Source of the DNA: Chromobacterium paludis
GTDB taxonomy: Bacteria > Pseudomonadota > Gammaproteobacteria > Burkholderiales > Chromobacteriaceae
Direction: 5' to 3'
DNA: 64,000 nt
Assembly (NCBI RefSeq): GCF_008275125.1
Contig: NZ_CP043473.1
Location: 1,054,001-1,118,000 of the forward strand
Position 1 is the stretch's first letter. Each line of letters begins with the position of its first letter. A program made the position numbers and the translations under genes. Below are positions 25,269-36,027 of this stretch, one piece after another. The notes beneath the pieces were generated by a model, which had not been told where the DNA came from, made no database searches, and saw only the letters and a program-made list of their open reading frames with translations.

Positions 25269-25694
25269 GTGACGACGCAGTTTCCGATAATCGACCGCAA
25301 GACCATCGCCATGCGTTGGGGCGACATGGACGCAGTGGGGCATTTGAACAATACCTATTACTTCCGCTATTTGGAGCAGGTGCGGGTGGAGTGGCTGCAG
25401 TCCTTGGGTTACGGCATCGACCCGGATGCCGTCGGCCCGGTGCTGGCCAGCACCGCTTGCACTTATCGCAAGCAATTGACTTATCCGGCGACGCTGGAAA
25501 TCACCATCGAGCTGGAAAAGCTGGGGCGCAGCAGCCTGAAGCTGCGCCACCACTTTTACAAGCAGGGCGACCCCGACACGGTTTACGCCAGCGCGGAAGT
25601 CACCCTGGTCTGGGTGGATTACAAGGCGGAAAAGTCTGTGCCGATTCCGGACCCTATCCGGGACGCCATCCTGAAGGCTGCGCCCGCGGCCTGA
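25269..25694 (+). CDS. Acyl-CoA thioesterase, 4HBT (hotdog) family
   Basis: The protein has 141 residues from a GTG at 25269, 6 bases after AGGAGG. It has a hotdog fold: the RWGDMDAVGHLNN motif (16-28) carries the catalytic Asp21 of the 4-hydroxybenzoyl-CoA-thioesterase type. The remaining strands (ATLEITIELEKLGRSSLKLR, then SAEVTLVWVDYKAEKSVPIP) match YbgC/FadM-like enzymes. It hydrolyses acyl-CoA in the cytosol; chain length cannot be read. Its stop lies 1 base from that of the convergent mnmC. Confidence 0.9.
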   Translation: MTTQFPIIDRKTIAMRWGDMDAVGHLNNTYYFRYLEQVRVEWLQSLGYGIDPDAVGPVLASTACTYRKQLTYPATLEITIELEKLGRSSLKLRHHFYKQGDPDTVYASAEVTLVWVDYKAEKSVPIPDPIRDAILKAAPAA

Positions 25695-25695
25695 T

Positions 25696-27699
25696 TCATG
25701 GCGCGTCCGGGTCCAACTTGCGGCGGATCAGGTCGCGCAGCAGAAAGCGGCTGGGGTGGATGGCCTGCATCAGGTCGGACGGCAAGGGCGCCGGTTCGCC
25801 CTCCAGCAAGGCGGCCAGTATTTCGCCGGACAAGGGCGCCGTGATCATGCCGCGCGAGCCATGGGCGGCGTTGACGTACAGCCCCTCCATCCAAGGGCAG
25901 GCGGTTTGCGGCTGCAAGCTGGCGTCGCGGGCCAGTTCCCGGTAGGCCGACACGAAATCGCGCCTGGCCGCCACGGGACCGATCAGCGGCAAATAGTCAG
26001 GACTGGTGCAGCGGAAGGCGGCGCGGCCGCCGGCGACGCGCGGCGCCTCGCCCAGCGCCTGGCGGAAAGCCGGCGCCAGCTCCGCCAGCATGGCCAGGTT
26101 CTCCTCATGCTCCTCGTCGCGCACTTCCAGCCCGTCATCGTCGAACTTGAACGTCGCGCCCAGGCAGTGGTGCTGCCGGCGGACGGGCGAGACATAGCCT
26201 TCCCCGCACAGCACGGTGCGCAGAGCGACGCTGGCCGGCGTGGCCTCCACCTCGCTGATCTGGCCGCGGATTTTCTTCAGGGGCAGATGGCGGGTGGCAT
26301 CGAACTGGGCGGTTTCCGCCGCCGCGGCCAGCACGACGACGGACGCCACCGCCAGCGGGCCGGTTTCGTCGCAGGCCAGCCAGCTGCCGTCTGATGGGTT
26401 GTGGCTCAGCTCCAGCACGCTGCGTCCGGCCCGGCGCGCGATATTGGGATGATCGGCCAGGGCGCGGACCAGGGCCGGCGGATGCACCCAGCCGCCCTGC
26501 GGGAAGAACAGGCCGCCTTGCGGCAGCGGCAGGCCAGCCAGGTCTGAGGCGTCCCTTGCGTCCAGGCGGCGCATCACCTGCGGCGCCAGGCCCAGCGCCG
26601 CCAGCTCGGCCTGCTTGTTTGCTTCCTTGCCGTCATGCGCCAGTTGCAGCACGCCGCAACGCTGCCAATCGTCGCCGTTTTCCGGCAACAGCGCGGCCAG
26701 CGTGCGCAGGCTGTAGGCATAGCCGGACAACACCAACTGGGTCAGCGGCGTCATGTGCGGCGACAGTTTGGTGTACAGCACGCCTTGCGGATTGCCCGAC
26801 GCGGCGGCAGCCAGTTGCGGCAAGCGCTCGATCAGCGTCACCTGCCAGCCGCGCAGCGCCAGGCTGCGCGCAGTGGCCGCGCCCGCCACGCCGCCGCCCA
26901 CCACGATGGCGCTGCGCTCACGCCAGCTTTGCCGCGGCCGCTGATGCCAGGGCGCTTGCCAGCCGCCAGCCGGAGGCTGGGCTATCCAGCCGTGGCTGAT
27001 ATGGCGTTTCTGGCCGTGTCCGGGCGCCTTTTTCACTTCGAATCCCGCTGCCGCCAGGCCGCGCCGCACCATGCCCGCGCTGGTGAAGGTGGCGAAGCTG
27101 GCGCCGGGAGCGGATAGCCGCGCCATTTGGTCGAACAAGCTTTGCTGCCACATGTCAGGGTTCTTGGACGGCGCAAAGCCATCCAGGAACCAGGCATCCA
27201 CGCGGGCATCCAGTCGTGGCAGCACGTCCAGCACATCGCCCACCAGCAGCGTCAGCGTCACTCGGCCGTCGGCCAGCAGGAAGCGGTGCCAGCCCGGCGT
27301 GAGGGTGTCGTACTGCGCCAGCAACGGGGCCGCCCAGGGCGCCAGCTCCGGCCACAGCGCCAGCGCTTGGGCAAGGTCGGTTGGCGTCAGCGGGTATTTT
27401 TCCGCGCTGACGAAGTGCAGGCGGGCATTGGCAGGAGCCTGCGTCTCGAAGCATTGCCAGGCGCACAGGAAGTTCAGGCCGGTGCCAAAGCCGGTTTCGG
27501 CTATGGTGAAAGCGCCGTCGGACGGCAGGGCGGCGAAGCGCTCCGCCAGCTGATTGTGCCGTAGAAATACGTGGCGCGTTTCATCCAGGCCGGCGTCGCG
27601 GGAGAAATACACGTCGCCGAAAACGACGGAAAACGGTTGGCCCTCGTGCCAATCCAGTTGGGCCGGGCCGGTGTCGCCGGCGCGAGGTGTGCGTGTCAT
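25696..27699 (-). CDS. mnmC: Bifunctional tRNA mnm5s2U34 methyltransferase / cmnm5s2U34 oxidoreductase
   Basis: The protein has 667 residues, full length. It completes the wobble modification mnm5s2U34: the C-terminal FAD domain removes the carboxymethyl group and the N-terminal SAM domain methylates. The N-terminal methyltransferase has ETGFGTGLNF (68-77) and the DGFAPSKNPDMW loop with Asp173. The FAD domain starts with VVGGGVAGAATA (267-278), followed by the DadA-like oxidase pattern (PQGVLYTKLSPHMTPLTQL; VNAAHGSRGMITAP near the end). It is convergent with the thioesterase gene. Confidence 0.97.
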   Translation of the reverse strand: MTRTPRAGDTGPAQLDWHEGQPFSVVFGDVYFSRDAGLDETRHVFLRHNQLAERFAALPSDGAFTIAETGFGTGLNFLCAWQCFETQAPANARLHFVSAEKYPLTPTDLAQALALWPELAPWAAPLLAQYDTLTPGWHRFLLADGRVTLTLLVGDVLDVLPRLDARVDAWFLDGFAPSKNPDMWQQSLFDQMARLSAPGASFATFTSAGMVRRGLAAAGFEVKKAPGHGQKRHISHGWIAQPPAGGWQAPWHQRPRQSWRERSAIVVGGGVAGAATARSLALRGWQVTLIERLPQLAAAASGNPQGVLYTKLSPHMTPLTQLVLSGYAYSLRTLAALLPENGDDWQRCGVLQLAHDGKEANKQAELAALGLAPQVMRRLDARDASDLAGLPLPQGGLFFPQGGWVHPPALVRALADHPNIARRAGRSVLELSHNPSDGSWLACDETGPLAVASVVVLAAAAETAQFDATRHLPLKKIRGQISEVEATPASVALRTVLCGEGYVSPVRRQHHCLGATFKFDDDGLEVRDEEHEENLAMLAELAPAFRQALGEAPRVAGGRAAFRCTSPDYLPLIGPVAARRDFVSAYRELARDASLQPQTACPWMEGLYVNAAHGSRGMITAPLSGEILAALLEGEPAPLPSDLMQAIHPSRFLLRDLIRRKLDPDAP

Positions 27700-28012
27700 G
27701 CTTGGCGGCCGCCTGGGGGCGGCAAAGGTGGATCAGGGGCGGAATTGTCGCATGGCGAATACACTGCCGCCAGTCGACGGCGGATAATTTGACGGCTGGC
27801 GGCGCGGCATGTCATTGAATGGAAATGATATGCCTGCGCGCGACAGGCTTCCCGCCAGCGCGCTGGGCATTCACAGGCCGGGCGCATGTAATAAGATGAA
27901 CAGACGGCTGCGAAATGGGGCCGCCTCATAAGACCAGCCCGTTCCCGTCACGGCGGGGCGGCGCAAAGCATGACTCCCGGGCCAACTGGCCGGCGGGGTC
28001 GGGGGAGCGGTA
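27700..28012. other. Divergent intergenic region mnmC / chemoreceptor (313 bases)
   Basis: No gene is supported here. Visible are a CCGCCAG...CTGGCGG inverted repeat (27767-27802), which could fold upstream of mnmC, and a TAATAAGAT stretch near 27891. I could not find a convincing sigma-28 (flagellar/chemotaxis) promoter for the chemoreceptor. Confidence 0.5.
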
Positions 28013-30043
28013 ATGAAGCGAGCAATGAGCATTGGCGGCCGCCTGGTGTTGACCCAGACGCTGCTGATGGTGGTGGTGGCCTGCGCCATCATGTATCCCT
28101 TGTATCTGTTCAGCCAGAAGCTGCTGCTGGAACGCACGCAAAAAGTACAGAGCCAGCTGCTGGCGCAGTCCTTGAACATGGTGGACGGCTTCAACGAGTC
28201 GCTGAAGATCTCTACGCGCCAATTCGAGAAAGTGTTCCTGGCCGAATTTCCCAGCGGCTTCAGCCTGAAGCCGGAACAGAAAGTGAGCGTGGCCGGCACC
28301 GTCACGCCGGCTTTGCTGATGGGCAATACCGTGCTCAACGGCAACAACCAGATGGTGGACCACTTTTCCGTGATCAGCGGCAACGTCGCCTCCATTTATG
28401 TGCGCGACGGCGACGATTTTGTCCGCATCGCCACCACGCTGTTGATGGAAAACGGCAATCGCGCCATGGGCAGCAAGCTGGAGCATGCCAGTCTGGCTTA
28501 TGACAAGCTGAAGTCAGGCGAGAGCTATATCGGCCTGGCCAATCTGTATGGCAAGGACTACGTCACCAGCTACAGCCCGATCAAGAACGGCGAGGGCAAG
28601 GTGATAGGCGCCACTTTCGTCGGCGTGGGGGCCACCGAGGGTGTCGCCAGCCTGTTGGTGCGGCTGGCCAAGGTCAAGCTGGAGGAGAGCGGCCATATCG
28701 ACGTGATAGACATCAACCCCGCCTCGCCCAATTACGGCCGCTACCTGTTGCATCCCAAGCTGAGTGGACGCGCCATAGACAAATCCGTGGACGCGGATGG
28801 CAAGCCCTACCTGCGCGATATCCTCAAGTCGGGCAGCGGCAGCTTCGCCGTGCGGTTGCCGGCGGAGAAGGGCAGCGCCGTGCACATGCTGTCTTATGCC
28901 ACCTTCGCCCCCTGGAACTGGCTGCTGGTCAGCGATGAGGCCGAGGCCGAGCTGCAGCGGGAAAACCGCATGCTGATCCTGTGGCTGGCGGCGGGCTGCG
29001 GCGTGTTGCTGCTGGTGCTGGCGCTGGGGTCGTGGGTGGTGACGCGCGTGCTGGTGACGCGTCCAGTGCGCCGCCTGGTGGGCGAAGTGGCATCCATCCA
29101 GGATAACCGCGACCTGCAGCGGCGTCTGCCGGTGAGCCGTCGCGACGAGATGGGCGAAATGGCCCATGCTTTGAATGATTTGCTGGACAGCTTCCAGCAG
29201 GCGCTGAATCGCACCGGCCAGCATGCGGAAAACCTGGATCAGGCGGCGCAGGACCTGTCGCAAAAGGCTAGCGCGGCGGCAGCCTCGTCCGGCGAGCAGC
29301 GCAGCAGCGCCCAGCAGATGGCGCAGAGCGCGGATCAGTTGATCGTCGGCGTGCAGCAGATCGAACAGGTGGCGGCTCAGGCCAGCGAGGTGGCGCAGGC
29401 CTCCAGCGAGGCGGCGCGCAACGGCAGCGCCAGCCTGGTGGCTGCGGTGGATGAGGTCAATCGCATCTCCGCCACCCTGGACAACGCGGCCGACAGCCTG
29501 CAGGCGCTGGAGAACAACGCGCGTCAGATCAGCGACATCGTCAACGTGATCCACGATATCGCGGACCAAACCAATCTGTTGGCCCTGAACGCCGCGATCG
29601 AAGCCGCGCGCGCCGGCGAGATGGGGCGCGGTTTCGCCGTGGTGGCGGACGAAGTGCGGAAGCTGGCGGAACGCACCAGCCAGTCCACGCGGCAGATCGG
29701 CGAAATGATCACCGCGATGCAGCAGGCGACGGCGCAGGCGGTGCAGGCGATGCGACAGTCGGTCAGCTGCGCGTCGGAAGGCGCGTCCATCACGGCCAGC
29801 GCGCGCCAAGCCATGGCCTCCATCGTCAGCGACGCGGAGCGCTCCATGGCCGTGGTCGAATCCATCCATCAGGAACTGGCGGCGCAGCGGCAGACAGTGG
29901 CGGACATCGCCGAGCAGATCGCCCAAGTGGCGCGGTTGGCGGAAACCAATAATGAAGCCGCTGAGCGCTCCGCGGATACCGCGGGTGAAATGACCAAACT
30001 GGCAGACTCGCTGAAGCAGGAGGTGAGCGTGTTCCGCACTTGA
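28013..30043 (+). CDS. Methyl-accepting chemotaxis protein, Cache sensor domain
   Basis: The protein has 676 residues; GGGGAG precedes the ATG. Membrane span 1 is at about residues 12-32 and span 2 at about 322-345. They bracket a periplasmic Cache 3/Cache 2-type ligand domain ([20 protein letters not shown], then [17 protein letters not shown] and [20 protein letters not shown]). A HAMP follows ([15 protein letters not shown]), then the long signalling coiled coil with the hairpin tip [20 protein letters not shown], then [17 protein letters not shown]. The ligand is unknown; Cache receptors typically sense small organic acids or amines. There is no C-terminal CheR pentapeptide. Confidence 0.95.
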   Translation: MKRAMSIGGRLVLTQTLLMVVVACAIMYPLYLFSQKLLLERTQKVQSQLLAQSLNMVDGFNESLKISTRQFEKVFLAEFPSGFSLKPEQKVSVAGTVTPALLMGNTVLNGNNQMVDHFSVISGNVASIYVRDGDDFVRIATTLLMENGNRAMGSKLEHASLAYDKLKSGESYIGLANLYGKDYVTSYSPIKNGEGKVIGATFVGVGATEGVASLLVRLAKVKLEESGHIDVIDINPASPNYGRYLLHPKLSGRAIDKSVDADGKPYLRDILKSGSGSFAVRLPAEKGSAVHMLSYATFAPWNWLLVSDEAEAELQRENRMLILWLAAGCGVLLLVLALGSWVVTRVLVTRPVRRLVGEVASIQDNRDLQRRLPVSRRDEMGEMAHALNDLLDSFQQALNRTGQHAENLDQAAQDLSQKASAAAASSGEQRSSAQQMAQSADQLIVGVQQIEQVAAQASEVAQASSEAARNGSASLVAAVDEVNRISATLDNAADSLQALENNARQISDIVNVIHDIADQTNLLALNAAIEAARAGEMGRGFAVVADEVRKLAERTSQSTRQIGEMITAMQQATAQAVQAMRQSVSCASEGASITASARQAMASIVSDAERSMAVVESIHQELAAQRQTVADIAEQIAQVARLAETNNEAAERSADTAGEMTKLADSLKQEVSVFRT

Positions 30044-30074
30044 TGCTGTGTCGCGCAAATCTTGATGCCGCACT

Positions 30075-30102
30075 CTTGAAATGGTTATCGCCGTCCCCAA
30101 AA
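30075..30102 (+). promoter_or_regulatory. Sigma-32 heat-shock promoter of clpB
   Basis: CTTGAA (30075-30080), 14 bases, then CCCCAAAA (30095-30102), against the RpoH consensus CTTGAA-N13/15-CCCCATnT. It lies 38 bases before the clpB start codon. Confidence 0.85.
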
Positions 30103-30139
30103 TGAAGGACATCGACAAGTTTTCAGGGAGGCGCAGATC

Positions 30140-32719
<2,580 letters not shown>

Positions 32720-32740
32720 GTCGTCATCCGCGGGGCGTCA

Positions 32741-32774
32741 AAAAACGGCCGCTTCATTTGAAGCGGCCGTTTTT
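32741..32774. terminator. Bidirectional terminator between clpB and tag
   Basis: AAAAACGGCCGCTT and AAGCGGCCGTTTTT form a perfect 14-bp hairpin with a 6-base loop. Confidence 0.9.
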
Positions 32775-32799
32775 CATGCGCGGCTCGGTAGCGACGGCC

Positions 32800-33369
32800 C
32801 TAGCCGGCCGCGGCCGGATGAAGGTAGCAGCCGGGCAGGTGGTCATTGACCACGCCGCAAGCCTGCAGGTAGGCGTAAATGACCGTGCTGCCGACGAAGT
32901 TCATGCCGGCTTTTTTCAATTCCTTGCTGATGCGGTCGGACAGCTCGGTGCTGGCTGGAACACGGCCATCGTCGCGAGGCCGCACGATGGGTTGATCTTC
33001 CACGTGGGCCCATAGCCAGGTGGCGAAGCTGCCATGCTCGCGCTGCATCTGCAGGAACACCTTGGCGTTGCGGATGGCGCTGCGGATTTTCAGCCGGTTG
33101 CGCACGATGCCAGGGTCCAGCATCAGCCGCTCGGCGTCTTCATCGCTCATCTCCGCCACCTTGGCCGGGTCGAAGTTGTGGAAAGCCGCGCGGTAGCCCT
33201 CGCGCTTGCGCAAAATGGTGATCCAGGACAGCCCGGCCTGGGCGCCTTCCAGAATCAGCATCTCGAACAGCTTGCGGTCATCCCGTTCCGGGCGGCCCCA
33301 TTCCTCGTCGTGATAGGCGACGTAGAGCGGATCGTCGCCGCACCACCGACAGCGTTGTGTCTGGCTCAT
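32800..33369 (-). CDS. tag: DNA-3-methyladenine glycosylase I
   Basis: The protein has 189 residues. It excises 3-methyladenine from alkylated DNA. It shows the Tag zinc site (Cys7, His20, His177, Cys181), the catalytic/recognition Glu41 in LILEGAQAGLSW, and the helix-hairpin-helix region near LKIRSAIRNAKVFL. The start ATG shares a base with the fliW stop (TGATG), so the two are translationally coupled. No functional link between base-excision repair and flagellar assembly is known to me. Confidence 0.97.
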   Translation of the reverse strand: MSQTQRCRWCGDDPLYVAYHDEEWGRPERDDRKLFEMLILEGAQAGLSWITILRKREGYRAAFHNFDPAKVAEMSDEDAERLMLDPGIVRNRLKIRSAIRNAKVFLQMQREHGSFATWLWAHVEDQPIVRPRDDGRVPASTELSDRISKELKKAGMNFVGSTVIYAYLQACGVVNDHLPGCYLHPAAAG

Positions 33370-33809
33370 CAGCTATGCAGCAGGATGTCTATCTTCAAGC
33401 CGGTCTTCTGGATGCCCAGACGCGAAGACAGGCTGATCACCAGCGGATTGCACAGATTGGCCTGCAGCTGGCCCAGTGCCGGATGGGCGTCTCGCTCCAG
33501 GTCCAGCGGGCGGTAAAGCATCAGCAGGATGGCCGCATCTTGCGGGTCCTGCAGCTGCAAGGTGGCCACCTCCTCCGCGTTCAGCTCGATTTCGAAACGC
33601 ACGCCCAGGCGTTCGGGCAAGGCCAGACTGAAGGTGATGCCGGGATCGTCCAGCGACTGCAGCCAGAACATATTGGGCTGCGGATGGGTGGCGTCGTGGA
33701 ACAGCTTGAAGTGGGTGCAGTTCTCCAGCGCGGGTATGCCTTGCGGAAAAGTGATGACGGTGCTTTCGTCCACTTCGACGGCGCCGAGCTGATTGGAGTC
33801 GAAACGCAT
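33369..33809 (-). CDS. fliW: Flagellar assembly factor FliW
   Basis: The protein has 146 residues, with a perfect AGGAGG 5 bases before the ATG. FliW binds newly made flagellin and, when free, binds and inhibits CsrA, coupling flagellin translation to secretion. Family pattern: VITFPQGIPALENCTHFKLF, then FWLQSLDDPGITFSL, VRFEIELNAEEVATLQL and NPLVISLSSRLGIQ. csrA, its usual neighbour, is not in the window. Confidence 0.93.
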   Translation of the reverse strand: MRFDSNQLGAVEVDESTVITFPQGIPALENCTHFKLFHDATHPQPNMFWLQSLDDPGITFSLALPERLGVRFEIELNAEEVATLQLQDPQDAAILLMLYRPLDLERDAHPALGQLQANLCNPLVISLSSRLGIQKTGLKIDILLHS

Positions 33810-33873
33810 GGAAACCTCCTGAGCGGGATCGGAAAGCCATCATAGCAGATGGGAGCGCAAGGCATGGGGCGGC

Positions 33874-33902
33874 TTGTGCAGTCTGTCATATCCGCCTATA
33901 CA
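33874..33902 (+). promoter_or_regulatory. Candidate promoter for the REC-EAL two-component cluster
   Basis: TTGTGC and TATACA are separated by 17 bases. Transcription would begin near 33909, leaving a leader of about 150 bases before the first start codon. Confidence 0.5.
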
Positions 33903-33908
33903 TGGAAG

Positions 33909-34060
33909 TGCGCACGCCAGGATACGCGATTGTCGTAGCGCTGAAATGCGGCAGGAGAGGTGCGCATCGCTCGGCCTCTTCGGGGCAACCCGTGATAAGG
34001 CTGGGAGTTACCCGGCACGCACTGCCGGACTGCATCGGCTCTGCCGGGGAGGGGGGGTGG
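33909..34060 (+). promoter_or_regulatory. GC-rich structured leader with alternative hairpins
   Basis: The segment CCGGCA-CGCAC-TGCCGG (about 34012-34028) is a perfect hairpin. Its left arm can equally pair with the later TGCCGGGG (about 34042-34050), which runs into the G-rich ribosome-binding stretch before the ATG at 34061. A GCCTC-TTC-GGGGC hairpin precedes it. Mutually exclusive folds next to the ribosome site suggest leader control; no known riboswitch class is recognised. Confidence 0.35.
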
Positions 34061-35284
34061 ATGGAGCGGAAACCCAAGCGGTTCCTGATACTGGACGATC
34101 AGTTGGTGCTACGCAAGCTGATCTCGCGCCAGGCCAGTTTTTTCAGCCGCTTCGCGGTGGAAATCGACGAATTCAGCGATCCTGCGGAGGCGCTCAGAAG
34201 CATAGCTGAAGGCGGTTATCACCTGGTCATCACCGATATCGGCATGCCGGGCATGAACGGCATAGACTTCATCAAGAATGTGGCGCGGCTGGGCTACCAT
34301 TCCGCCTTGTTGATCATCTCCGGCTACGATGGCAAGACCTTGCAAACCATCGCCGACATGTCCACGGCCCTTGGCATCGCCTGCACCCGCTTTCTGTCCA
34401 AACCCTATTCTGCCGATGCCTTTCTGGGCATGCTCAACAGCATTTTCAATGAAATGGAGCGGATGGCCCCGCCCATGCAGGTGGATGTCGAACGTTTGCT
34501 CAAGCACCTCGGCGGCGATGACTACCGGTTGGAGTTTTCGCCCATCTTCACGCTGGTGGACGGCGCGCTTTGCGGCTTCAGACTCTGTTCGCTGGTGCTG
34601 GGCGATGGCACGCGCCTGCCGCTGGAGCAGCTGTTGGCCTTGCTCGCCGGCAGGCGGATGGCCTCGGCCATTGCGCTGGAAACGCTGGTGGAGCGAATGG
34701 CCGGCTTGCTGCTCGATATCTCGCGGCATAGCGATTTCGATGAATGTCCCATCAGCGTGAGAATCGACGAGGCCTGCCTGTCCGCGGACAACGTGTTCGA
34801 TCATTGCTACACCGTTTTATTGCAATACGGGGTGCAGCCGCGACGGATAGGGTTTGAATTGACGGATGGCCTGGGGCGGGGCGCGGACGCGATTTGCTTC
34901 GAGAATATCGCCAAGGTCAGGTACCTGGGTTTTAGGTTGCAGGTAGGCGAATTTGGCCAAGGCGATCTGAGCGTGAGCAATCTGTTCAAGTTTCCGTTTG
35001 ACCAACTCAATGTGCCCATGGAAACGCTGCGCTGGATGCAGGCCTTGCTGGGCGAGGATGCCAGCGCATTTCGCCTGCTGCGTTATTTTGGCTTGCCGCA
35101 GGCCGCGGTCTGCGCCACGAAGATCGACGCCAGCGAGGATCTTGAACTGGCGATGGCGCTGGGCTGCATCAGCGGCATCGGCGATTTGCTGGGAGCGGTC
35201 GTGCCGGAGCATGAGTTGGTTGAGGTCGCAAAAAAATATTGGGGAAGTGAATCCGCTACGGGTGGCGATGAAACCGCCATTTGA
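34061..35284 (+). CDS. Response regulator with degenerate EAL domain
   Basis: The protein has 407 residues from the ATG at 34061, after a G-rich site; the open frame upstream reads through the leader. The receiver (1-125) has Asp12/Asp13, phospho-Asp59 in VITDIGMPGMNG and Lys in FLSKPY. The C-terminal domain follows the EAL layout (SPIFTLVDGALCGFRLC; IGFELTDGL; LQVGEFGQGDLSVSNL; FDQLNVP). However, the EAL signature is replaced by FRL and DDFG-type Asp residues are altered. Hydrolysis of cyclic-di-GMP is therefore unlikely; binding or protein interaction is possible. It forms a cluster with a second regulator and a hybrid kinase, like RocR in Roc/Sad systems. Confidence 0.82.
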   Translation: MERKPKRFLILDDQLVLRKLISRQASFFSRFAVEIDEFSDPAEALRSIAEGGYHLVITDIGMPGMNGIDFIKNVARLGYHSALLIISGYDGKTLQTIADMSTALGIACTRFLSKPYSADAFLGMLNSIFNEMERMAPPMQVDVERLLKHLGGDDYRLEFSPIFTLVDGALCGFRLCSLVLGDGTRLPLEQLLALLAGRRMASAIALETLVERMAGLLLDISRHSDFDECPISVRIDEACLSADNVFDHCYTVLLQYGVQPRRIGFELTDGLGRGADAICFENIAKVRYLGFRLQVGEFGQGDLSVSNLFKFPFDQLNVPMETLRWMQALLGEDASAFRLLRYFGLPQAAVCATKIDASEDLELAMALGCISGIGDLLGAVVPEHELVEVAKKYWGSESATGGDETAI

Positions 35285-35293
35285 GGAGACGCG

Positions 35294-36025
35294 ATGATAT
35301 CGGTCGATTTGGTGCGTTTGCGCATCTTGATCGTGGATGACCAGACATTGGTGCGCAGCTTGATTTCCCAGGCGCTGCAGAGCATGGGTATGCGTCAGGA
35401 GCATATTTTTCAGGCTGCGGATGGCACGGCGGCGATGCGCTTGCTCGATATCCGCATGGTCGACATCGTGCTGTGCGATGTGCAGATGCAACCGATGAAC
35501 GGCATGGATCTATTGAAGGAGCTGCGTTGCGGCCATACCGCCAATGTGTCGAATCTGCCCTTTGTCTTCTTGTCGGGCCATGCGGACCGGAATAATGTCG
35601 TGCTGGCCAGCCAGCTGCATGCCGATGGTTTCGTGGTGAAGCCGCCGAAGCCCGCCGATGTGGAAAAGGCCATCCAGGCCGCGATGCAGCGCACGCGGCC
35701 GGAGATAGACCCGTTCAGCTATTACCATATCTCCACCGGGACAGAGTATGACAAAAAGGTATTTGGACGCTTGTTCGAGACCAGGGCCCCGGCGGAGCGG
35801 GACGAGCCGGAGGAGCGCTGCCTGTCATTGGAAGGGGTCAAGCCAGGCTCGCGCTTGACGCGTGACTTGCGCAGCAAGGCCGGCCACCTGCTCTTGCCGC
35901 GCGGCGCCACCATTTCCGCCAACCAATTGTCGGTGTTGAGGGATTACAGCGCTCGCTATGGCGTGGCGCAGATTTATGTGTTGGAAAATCCTGAACCCGC
36001 GGTGAATCCGGTCGCGAGACATTGA
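35294..36025 (+). CDS. Response regulator with HD-GYP-associated C-terminal domain
   Basis: The protein has 243 residues, with GAGGAG before the ATG. The receiver (1-130) has Asp15/Asp16, phospho-Asp62 in [12 protein letters not shown] and Lys in FVVKPPKP. After a short linker, residues ~175-232 read [20 protein letters not shown], then [17 protein letters not shown]. This is the small beta domain that usually flanks HD-GYP or HD domains in regulators, here without any HD domain. It has no DNA-binding domain. It lies 9 bases after the REC-EAL gene and its stop is 2 bases before the kinase start, so the three are co-expressed. Confidence 0.82.
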   Translation: MISVDLVRLRILIVDDQTLVRSLISQALQSMGMRQEHIFQAADGTAAMRLLDIRMVDIVLCDVQMQPMNGMDLLKELRCGHTANVSNLPFVFLSGHADRNNVVLASQLHADGFVVKPPKPADVEKAIQAAMQRTRPEIDPFSYYHISTGTEYDKKVFGRLFETRAPAERDEPEERCLSLEGVKPGSRLTRDLRSKAGHLLLPRGATISANQLSVLRDYSARYGVAQIYVLENPEPAVNPVARH

Positions 36026-36027
36026 GC

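Noticed and set aside
33909..34060. GEMM (cyclic-di-GMP-I) riboswitch in the REC-EAL leader
   Set aside because: The GGGCAA and receptor-loop elements are not in the right order or spacing; kept only as an unclassified structured leader.
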